Assembly: GCA_022925895.1 (NCBI GenBank)
Contig: JAKSYS010000711.1
Coordinates: 1-31,404, forward strand
Direction of reading: 5' to 3'
Length of the DNA: 31,404 nucleotides
From: Fragilaria crotonensis
Taxonomy: Eukaryota; Bacillariophyta; Fragilariophyceae; Fragilariales; Fragilariaceae
Positions 22,001 through 29,160 of the stretch are shown here, one piece after another (position 1 is the stretch's first letter; every line of letters begins with the position of its first letter). The notes beneath the pieces are model-generated. The model had not been told where the DNA came from. It did not search any database and saw only the letters and a program-made list of their open reading frames with translations. A program made the translations under genes and the position numbers.

Positions 22001-23535
22001 GATTCGCTTCTCGAAACATCCACGCACAAATCTTGAACACTCTTAGGCAGACGCTGTCGCAAAACAGAGAGGGCTGGTGCTCCCTTGGAGGTCACCAAAA
22101 CTCGCTTTCCCAGGGCAAGATAGGCACAAATGATGTTGGCAATCGTGTGAGACTTGCCTGTCCCGGGAGGGCCCTCCACAACGAGGGCTGGTAGTTTGTG
22201 GACGAGGAGCATTTCTGCGATTTGGTTCTGCGTTGCCGAAGAAGCTAGTGGCAGAAGCGGCTTGGCTGGTTCAGACATTTCTGTTGAACCTTGCGTACCA
22301 AACATGGATGAAAAGGACGACCACATGCCTCCGGAAATCGGCACTTTCTCACGACTTCCCTCGACAATTTCAGACAATACCGTAGGTCCATGAGTTAGAG
22401 ACCACGAAGGGATTGGGACCATTTCTTGGACCAGAACTTTCTCAGCCAGAACAGAAGCATCTCTTGCCCAGACTGTACTCGGCTTGGGCCGCGGGTAAAC
22501 ACACCAGGCATCCTTCACAACAAGCTGATGTGGATCCTTCTTCGTTCTGGCTTGTGCACATGTTACAAACGCACCATCCGGCGACAGTTCGAGAGCCATT
22601 TTCTTTAAAAGCGGAACAAAAGTAGAGAGCTGCCCAGGCGAGATCTGATGGGTTTCCATGTCTGCAACAGTAGCGTGCAACCTGGCCAATATATCGGGCG
22701 ATCCAATAGCAGTTGTCACTTCTCGATTTAAGGTGACACCCGTGTGTGGGCGGGGTCGTACAAGCAGGGCACCGTCACGGGCGAGTTCAACCTCAACCAG
22801 AACTTCAAAGAGTGGTCCATTAACATACATCCCATCGTCCTTTTTAACACTGACGTTGCCGAACCCCCACACCAACTCTTCCTCGTGAATTTCTTGCAGC
22901 CATTCAAAGAGACTATTGTAGATTGGTTCCAAGGTGTTTCGAAGCGTTCGCTTTTGTAAATACTTGCAGTAGAGTTTAAGGAATCGCTTAATTTCTTCTT
23001 GAGCCGACGGAACCGTCGTTGGGTCAATCTTGGGAGCGTTCCGAATGGACTCGACAGACCCGAGTAGATCATGAATGGAAGTTCCTGGCATCATGTCAGT
23101 CCAACCTCGCAAATAGTCTCGAATCGACGCTGGTTTTCGTGATGGAGGCATATCCGGTATTGGTCGTGTCAAGCGCAGCCAACAGGGTCGCGCATCATCT
23201 GCTGTCATGTCCTCCTTGAAACTGCCGGTCGCTGTACGTTTGCGGGAAAATGATCGGAAAGTATGCTTTTGCTTGATAGCAGCGTAGAACGAAAACGGTG
23301 GAGAGTTGGAGCCGGCAGCAGGAGCAACCGAAACAATCCGTGCAAAGTCCTTTGTGGAGAATAACAGGATGGAGTCGTCGAAGTAATCAGACGTTGGAGC
23401 GACGTCGCGAACAAAGAGAGGGTAATTGTTTTCTGCGGAATGATGCATGTCTGCTATGTATCGTAGAATCATTGCAAGGCGCTTGCGATGGACTGTCTCC
23501 ATTTCGTCGTTCGCCCTCTTCTGTGAGCGCAACAT
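19076..23535 (-). CDS. SF1 (UPF1/SEN1-like) helicase with nuclease-like C-terminal domain; frame broken twice
   Basis: The frame from ATG 23535 encodes 1181 aa to a TGA at 19992. It has a full SF1 motif set: Walker A GPPGTGKS (about 453), VLVTSKGAPALSVLR, DEAS (about 885), GDGKQVSP (about 912), EHFRC (about 966), FQGAERDVIFLSMV (about 1083) and RANVALSRARDR (about 1116). The N-terminal about 400 residues match the style of DUF4011-type large helicases. Homology continues past the stop in a second frame (FLEGMLSQKGYGVSRMGVIW onward). It then moves to a third frame (VIERVGWKTLRVDA, 19830 downward) that runs to TAG at 19076. Together these resemble the MTES_1575-type endonuclease-like domain known at the end of such helicases, followed by about 200 acidic residues including IVISSDDE. 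Both changes are +1 shifts; the second coincides with an A6 run (19826-19831). This may be a pseudogene, a sequence error or frameshifting. I found no intron that fits without deleting conserved residues. Confidence 0.85.
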
Positions 23536-24208
23536 CGTGCCACTGCTTCACTTTTCCTTCGACGTAAGGGGATTACGGGCATGAGCAATGAGCAGAAGGG
23601 TGTATCGATTATGCGGCACCTCCAGTCAGTCACGCGGAGTGGCATTGCGCAGTACTTGGAGTATTCGACTTATTTTGTACTGGAGTACTAGCGTACTTGG
23701 TACCAGGTACTGGTACTGTATCACTCCAGTCTCCAGTACGCCGAATGTAGCAACAGTAGGGTTGTACAGTGTACAGTGTACTACTTCCAGTACCACCTCC
23801 GCTATATCTTCGTCATGGGTTTGGTTGTTGGGGAGCCCGTGTATGTACCCTAATCAAGCCAGCCATCACATGCCGTAGTGTACGGGAGTACAGAGATCTA
23901 CTTACTACTGGTACACTGTATGGTATATTTATCCTCAGAACAGCAGTCTGAGATTCGTAGGTAAACTTGATGTGTAACTTAATTTGCAATCTAATTTGTG
24001 GAGTCGATTTTTTTAGAAAAGCTCGATCGGCTCGATTAGGGGACATACACGGCCTCCCTGACGGGTGACGGGTCACAGAACGTGTACTGCGAATTCCACG
24101 TGGCATGCCGATGCACCACCTATGATTTTTTCAAATTCTGTGCCCGCACTCCACACTCCACAGGCAATAGGGGCCACGCGCCATGTTCCATACATATGTA
24201 GGATTTTG

Positions 24209-24229
24209 CGGACCTTCCAGGAAGGTCCG
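24209..24229. repeat. 21-bp perfect palindrome, partly repeated at 24814
   Basis: The 10-bp arms CGGACCTTCC and GGAAGGTCCG surround a central A. The first 14 bases (CGGACCTTCCAGGA) recur in direct orientation at 24814-24827, where the second arm is degraded (GGACC). The two copies lie on either side of the TTGCTTAC array, about 605 bp apart. Confidence 0.85.
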
Positions 24230-24364
24230 GCAATACGGGCGAAGTCCTGAATAAAGGAAGTATGCGCGCCCGCCGGGAGGGAAACAAGTTCCGATCGATG
24301 TCTGGCTGGCGCAAAATTGGATGTGCCGGCGTGGTGGTGACACGGCTGACGTCTGTAAGAAAAT

Positions 24365-24679
24365 TTGCGTACAGCGAAAAAAAATTGCTTACAGAATGAA
24401 ATTGCTTACGGAATTTGCTTACCATGATAAGGGAATCTATTGTAAGCAGAAATTTGCTTACAAAATTTGCTTACTGGGAGATTAAATTTGCTTACGGGGA
24501 CTGTCTTCTCTACGTAAAAACATACCAATTTTCAAACACCTAAATAAAATTTACTTACAGCAAAGAAGAATTTGCTTACGAAAATCAAATTTGCTTACAG
24601 AAAAAATTTGCTTACAAAATTTGCTTACCGGCATAATTTGCTTACTGATTTTGCTTACTGTCATGAAAAATTTGCTTAC
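24365..24679 (+). repeat. irregular array of TTGCTTAC motifs
   Basis: There are thirteen exact TTGCTTAC copies, usually preceded by AAATT or AAAAT, at 24385, 24402, 24415, 24454, 24467, 24488, 24572, 24591, 24608, 24621, 24638, 24651 and 24672. Variants are TTGCGTAC at 24365, TTACTTAC at 24551 and an inverted GTAAGCAG at 24442. Adjacent starts are mostly 13, 17 or 21 bp apart (also 12, 19 and 20), with one larger gap of 63. All exact copies share one orientation. The spacers are different and AT-rich, so this is a cluster of short sites and not a simple tandem repeat. Read on the minus strand the motif is GTAAGCAA, like a splice donor. Function unknown. Confidence 0.95.
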
Positions 24680-25371
24680 GATGCAGCAACCTTGCCGGCT
24701 CGGATGGATCATTACGGTTGCTAAAATTCTCGCATCATGCAAATCGGAGCAAGGCTGACGCGCAAACTCAACTGCCCCTAACCCCTAACGGTACGGCTGG
24801 AACGTGCATGGGCCGGACCTTCCAGGAGGACCCTCCCATATTTGTGGCCTTGACGTTGTACGGAGTTCGCTGTCGGTTGATTCCCGATATACATTCATGT
24901 GCCGTTACGCCAACCTCAATGCAGCGATTTCATTGGGGTTGGAATTTAGACCTGCATTTCGGTGCCCGCTTGCAGCACATACAGTACTTAGCCGGTAATA
25001 CCGCATAATAACCCCTGTTTCACAAAAACGATTCTGTTTTTTCAAATTTCGCGCCAGCTCTGTCTGCATTTTTTAAACATATAATTCTATGTATGACATT
25101 TGACATACATGCATCCTCGTCTGTCCCGTCAATTACGTTCCGTAATTTGTACTGTACTGAATAGGAGTTAGTGTACTTGTATGCACAGGACCACCATCAC
25201 AGCCCTCTCATCGATCAAGTTCCGTGCCCCTTGAGTTGGTCAACAAGCAACAAAAGTTAAGTTCTAAAGGACAGAGGCATTGCGAAGCCCATCTTCTAAC
25301 GAAGAAGCCCCGTCGCTGGAACGCAGCAGCGGTACTCGGAACCGGAGCACCCCCGAGCAAGCGGCACGGCG

Positions 25372-27324
25372 ATGGAGGTAACAAGCTCTGGTTCACCGAG
25401 TAATGACAATGATATCTGCCACAACCTTCTGACGCTTTCATCTCCAACGTCGTCGGAAGGTTATTTCGACTCTCCCGTGGGAAGCACTGTTGGAGACGGT
25501 ATTAGCAAGATACGGTCTGATGAGAAGAGGAGCAATTCCACTGCAGATGGTATTGTCAGTGACGAGAGTGTTGAGAGTAGTCAATCGGAAAACGAATACT
25601 GGCATACGCGTCAACTGATAGTTACGCGACTCTTTCCAGGCGCGAACGAGGAGAACCATGTGGATCACACCGCTCCCGAAATACCGACAGCTGATGCGGC
25701 AATCAGCCCATTCACAAGAGAATTGATTACACGTTCGAGACAAGAGATGGAGCGTCGTCGACAAAAACGACTGTTAAATGCTTTTCAATCATCAAACACT
25801 CGACCGTCGATTTCCGATCTGATTATTCTAGAAGAAACACCTTCGACTAGCATACAACAAGACGCTGCTGATTTGTCTTCTCAACCACTTTCGCCCGAAA
25901 ATCCATTCGACAACCTCGCACTAGTGGCTGAATATTTCCCAGAAGGAGTGGTCTCGGTCGATGAATCATCTCGAGTGATTAATAGCAGCCATGATGAGCA
26001 ATCAAACACAAAGTCTAAAGCAGTGAGCGACAACATCGTCGTGATTTCAAGCGGTGCAGAAGAAACACATGACTTGGAGTCAGCAGCGACAGCAGCCGTT
26101 TTTGACATGAAGCTGGACCATGTTGAACCAGAGTCAGCGCTATCGGATGTTGGAGACACCCCGGTTGATGTTCCAGCGTCATGTCCGGATCGATCTCAAG
26201 GCAACGACAGCCAAGACGAGCACGCGGACGCAGAAGAGACAACGACATATTATGATCTTGTTGACAAAAGCACAAACTCTGAGCTCGCTGCGGCAGCCAT
26301 CGAAATTGAACGGAACGAGGATGCCACGTCGACACTTCCAGACTTGACAGAAACGGTAGCTGATCGTTCAATGTCACGGGAGGACCGATCTCAAGGTAAC
26401 GCCAGCGACGAGGAGCAAATGGAAACAAAAGACACAATGACGAATTATGACGTTGTTGTTTCGAACGTCGACGACGACCCAAGTTGTATGTCAGGGCCCT
26501 ACGAATTCGTCGGTGACACGAAAGATGATGAATCTGGAACGTCTACTTCCAACCCATCTCAACGTGATATGAGGAAAAATCAAGATAATTTGGTCGTGAA
26601 CAAATACTCAAGAACGACGAGCTTAGATTTTGACGCCGTTTTTGGTCCGACAAGGAAGCGCAGCGCAGTCTCAAGGCAAGAGTCGTCGCCCCAATCCATG
26701 CCGTCGTCGCTGTCCTTGTCAAAACTTGTGTTTGGCGATCAACGCGATCCTTGTTGTTCTGGTCGTCGCTGGTGGTTGCTGTTCTTGGCATTTGTCGTGC
26801 TGCTTGTGATTATCGTCGCCGCACTGGTTGGCAGACAGTCCACGACCCCGACGTCCTCGGTAGTATTAACAACGATTCCGTCAAGCGCGCCATCGACAGC
26901 ACCCTCATTCTCCCCATCGACATGGAGTCCCACCACAAGTCCAACGACAGTACCCTCGGCTCCGACAACACCTGCACCAATGTTCCCACCATTTGCGTTT
27001 ACGCTGACGTTTCCACCATATGGTTGGTCAAGCATGACAGAAACTCCAGTCAACATGCTGGCTCCGCCCACAGCGGCTAGTCCTGTGATTATTGCACTAG
27101 CACCAATGCGTTTGGCGTCCCAAGCGCCGGCGGCAACACCAACAACAATCAGCGGCGGAAGCGGGGCTTCATCACAACAATTTCCGCCATTCCCCTTGTC
27201 TATTTTGACGTATCCGCCGTTTACAGAAGTTCGACCATCGGGTAGAAACTTGCGCTCTCGGTTACTGACAACTGCAGAGAAATCGGAGTCGAATGAAGGG
27301 GATCTTGTACAACAGCAGGGCTAA
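25372..27324 (+). CDS. single-pass membrane protein with long acidic disordered N-terminus and Ser/Thr/Pro-rich C-terminus
   Basis: This is a 650-aa intronless frame; the start is the first ATG after an in-frame stop. Residues 1 to about 460 are acidic, Ser/Thr-rich and likely disordered. They include a short Arg-rich stretch (about 120-140), a SUMO-interaction-like NIVVISSGAEE (about 222), and an imperfect repeat of 65-codon period marked by DRSQGN and YD-V (starts about 26188 and 26383). A Cys-Cys-basic stretch (DPCCSGRRWW) precedes a strong membrane segment (LLFLAFVVLLVIIVAALVG, about 468-487). Beyond it come a mucin-like segment of PS/PT repeats (about 490-560) and proline-rich wording such as FPPFAFTLTFPPYGW and FPPFPLSILTYPPF. 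Charge distribution suggests N-terminus inside and a glycosylated C-terminus outside or in a vesicle lumen. I recognise no named family. Diatom cell-surface proteins often carry such stalks, but a silica or wall role is only a guess. Confidence 0.75.
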   Translation: MEVTSSGSPSNDNDICHNLLTLSSPTSSEGYFDSPVGSTVGDGISKIRSDEKRSNSTADGIVSDESVESSQSENEYWHTRQLIVTRLFPGANEENHVDHTAPEIPTADAAISPFTRELITRSRQEMERRRQKRLLNAFQSSNTRPSISDLIILEETPSTSIQQDAADLSSQPLSPENPFDNLALVAEYFPEGVVSVDESSRVINSSHDEQSNTKSKAVSDNIVVISSGAEETHDLESAATAAVFDMKLDHVEPESALSDVGDTPVDVPASCPDRSQGNDSQDEHADAEETTTYYDLVDKSTNSELAAAAIEIERNEDATSTLPDLTETVADRSMSREDRSQGNASDEEQMETKDTMTNYDVVVSNVDDDPSCMSGPYEFVGDTKDDESGTSTSNPSQRDMRKNQDNLVVNKYSRTTSLDFDAVFGPTRKRSAVSRQESSPQSMPSSLSLSKLVFGDQRDPCCSGRRWWLLFLAFVVLLVIIVAALVGRQSTTPTSSVVLTTIPSSAPSTAPSFSPSTWSPTTSPTTVPSAPTTPAPMFPPFAFTLTFPPYGWSSMTETPVNMLAPPTAASPVIIALAPMRLASQAPAATPTTISGGSGASSQQFPPFPLSILTYPPFTEVRPSGRNLRSRLLTTAEKSESNEGDLVQQQG

Positions 27325-27448
27325 ATCATGGGGTTTGGGGGGTCTACACTGGTAGTTAAATACTAGATAGGCCAAGTTCAGTTGTTGTACTATTGCTGAC
27401 AAAGTTTCTTTAGGTAACACGCATAGTTGCGAAGTTTGATTCATACTT

Positions 27449-27667
27449 TTAAAATACGTTCTTGTAACGACGATCGCCTGTTGTTGCCATTTCAGCTCGA
27501 ATCAAGGTGTAAATTCCCAGCGGAATAAAAACAAGAGTGACAAGAACGGTTGGAAGCTTTTCTTGGTCCATCTTGAAAGACTTCTCCGTAATTTCACGTT
27601 TGCCGTTCCATTCCTCGACATACTTGTTTTTCTTCACCTTGAGTTTGGAAGGAAACCCACCAGCCAT
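27449..27667 (-). CDS. probable mitochondrial complex I subunit NDUFB4-like (small, one membrane segment)
   Basis: A 72-aa intronless frame. The N-terminal KNKYVEEWNGKREITEKSFK resembles the opening of plant NDUFB4-like complex I accessory subunits (about 71 aa; K-NK-IEDW-ARE pattern). One membrane segment follows (LPTVLVTLVFIPLGIYTLIR, about 38-57), then a short polar tail ending RRYKNVF, much like the plant protein's RPYRKFL end. The length matches the family. If right, the protein is an inner-membrane accessory subunit of NADH:ubiquinone oxidoreductase, lacking a cleaved presequence. The gene converges with the membrane protein gene ending at 27324, 124 bp away. The likeness rests on pattern memory of a short protein, so an unrelated single-pass mitochondrial protein remains possible. 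Confidence 0.65.
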   Translation of the reverse strand: MAGGFPSKLKVKKNKYVEEWNGKREITEKSFKMDQEKLPTVLVTLVFIPLGIYTLIRAEMATTGDRRYKNVF

Positions 27668-28419
27668 GGTGCGACGACTAAAATTTTAACACAAAAGAAA
27701 ATGAGAGACTACCGGTAGACACATGCAAAATTGGGAGGGCAGTTGAACGATCCAACGACAGACGATGACAGCAGAAACATGAGCAACTGAATCCCTCTCT
27801 CTATGGACGTTGATTCCACAGCCGTTCCATTCACCTCAAACCAATGATGTCACCTACCCAAGCAAAGGAGATGCGATTCTCCGGATCAACGATGGTTTCA
27901 GCATGGTGAACGACGGAGACTGAGATGTGTGCAACCGAGTGGGACAACGGTTTTACTTTGAGAGAGCTCGTGACATCGAACCTGTGCTGACGTGTGCAGT
28001 GTAGTACGACAGTATCTAAAAAACACTGGTAGTGAATGTGCATTTAGTGCTCGAGTTGGCGTCTATGTACCGGGTAATCCAGTACTAGTACTGGAGTACT
28101 CCGAGTACGTAACAAGGACACAGAGGAATAAGGAATCCACGTTGTCTACTAGCCACTCGTAGCGGTAGGGCGGGGAGTTCATGTTTGCAAATCCGACTCT
28201 CGTCCTGCCTCCCTTGCGTCTTGCGCCTCGAATCACACCGTCACACCGAAACGACGTCCTTGTCCCAGCGATAGATGTCTACTCCAACGTTTTCGACAAA
28301 ATCGATCACTGGTTGAATGCTGATTGATCATATGCCTGTGCCTCGAAACTCGTATAATCCTTCCGATCGTTTAGCTCCTTGCCCGTCTATCTCATAAGCT
28401 ATACAGACAGACCATCATC
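27668..28419. other. divergent promoter region, no gene supported
   Basis: This is 752 bp between the NDUFB4-like gene (minus) and ISY1 (plus). A CTACCGGTAG palindrome at 27709-27718 lies about 40 bp upstream of the minus-strand ATG. A GTAC-rich stretch lies near 28080-28108. No TATA box or other named element is convincing. Confidence 0.5.
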
Positions 28420-29160
28420 ATGGCTCGTCCCGAGGAAAAGGCCAATGCCATGATGAACAAATGGGTCGCGATGCGCGATGCCGGGAATGCACCCAAAATT
28501 AGACGTGACAAGCGTCCTCATTTGGCGTCCGAGTGTTCCTCCTTGTCCGATGCCGAGCGATTCCGACGCCAATTGCTGCGTGAAATTAGCGATTTGATTG
28601 CCAAAATTCAGAATCCGGGCCTGGGGGAACACGTGATTCGTGATACTAATGATCAAATTAACAAGAAAATGAGAGAGAAACATCACTGGAACAAGAGGAT
28701 CAAGGAATTGGGGGGTCAGGATTTCTATCAACAGGAGTTGAAACAGCAGTTAGAGAATGCGACGACCGGAGAGAACGCAATCTTAGGATCGGGTGGGTAT
28801 CGTTATTACGGAGCAGCCAAGGATCTACCTGGTGTCAGAGAGCTGTTTGAGAAACAGCAATTGTTGCAGCAAAAGAAGAGACACCGGGGTGATCTTTACA
28901 AGCGGATCACTCCAGACTACTATGGGTGGCGGGAAGAAGAAGATGGTGTTCTGTTGGAGCTCGAGCAGAAAGCTAGCAAGAATCTAAAGGACAAACGTGA
29001 CGACGAAGAGCGCGAGTTGAAACGCGCGAGAGAATCCAGAGGTGACGATTCCGACGAAGATATCGACGACTTTGAAGTCGTCGAAGCACCCTCGCAAGAG
29101 CTAATGGCCAAGGTCTTGTTGGAACGAAAGAAACAACAACTTTTGGCTCGATTCGCTTAG
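28420..29160 (+). CDS. ISY1: pre-mRNA-splicing factor ISY1
   Basis: A 246-aa intronless frame starting MARPEEKANAMMNKW, the hallmark opening of ISY1. Other family features are RRQLLREISDLIAKIQNPGL, the DTNDQINKKMREKHHW segment, GG(Y)RYYGAAKDLPGV and DLYKRITPDYYGWREEEDG. The C-terminus is highly charged and includes DDSDEDIDDFEV. ISY1 is a component of the NineTeen/Prp19-associated complex, sits in the catalytic spliceosome and helps control first-step fidelity. Length is normal for the family. The stop TAG (29158-29160) overlaps the stop codon of MCM5 on the other strand, so the two transcripts must overlap at their 3' ends. Confidence 0.96.
   Translation: MARPEEKANAMMNKWVAMRDAGNAPKIRRDKRPHLASECSSLSDAERFRRQLLREISDLIAKIQNPGLGEHVIRDTNDQINKKMREKHHWNKRIKELGGQDFYQQELKQQLENATTGENAILGSGGYRYYGAAKDLPGVRELFEKQQLLQQKKRHRGDLYKRITPDYYGWREEEDGVLLELEQKASKNLKDKRDDEERELKRARESRGDDSDEDIDDFEVVEAPSQELMAKVLLERKKQQLLARFA

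Larger units (their letters stand above)
23536..25371. other. 1.8-kb intergenic region with motif array, no gene supported
   Basis: This is a divergent promoter region between the helicase (minus) and the membrane protein (plus). Next to the helicase start, about 23640-23800 is extremely rich in GTAC and AGTACT palindromes. The centre holds the TTGCTTAC array and two copies of a 14-bp sequence flanking it, listed separately. Nothing else codes convincingly on either strand. Confidence 0.6.

Noticed and set aside
24365-24679. CRISPR-like array
   Set aside because: The repeated word is only 8 bp (about 12 with the AT-rich lead), spacing is irregular and very short, and no cas genes are present.
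24551-24742. small repetitive protein (VSKF/KQI repeats) on the minus strand
   Set aside because: It is only the TTGCTTAC array read in frame by chance. There is no conserved fold, and the irregular spacing moves the frame.
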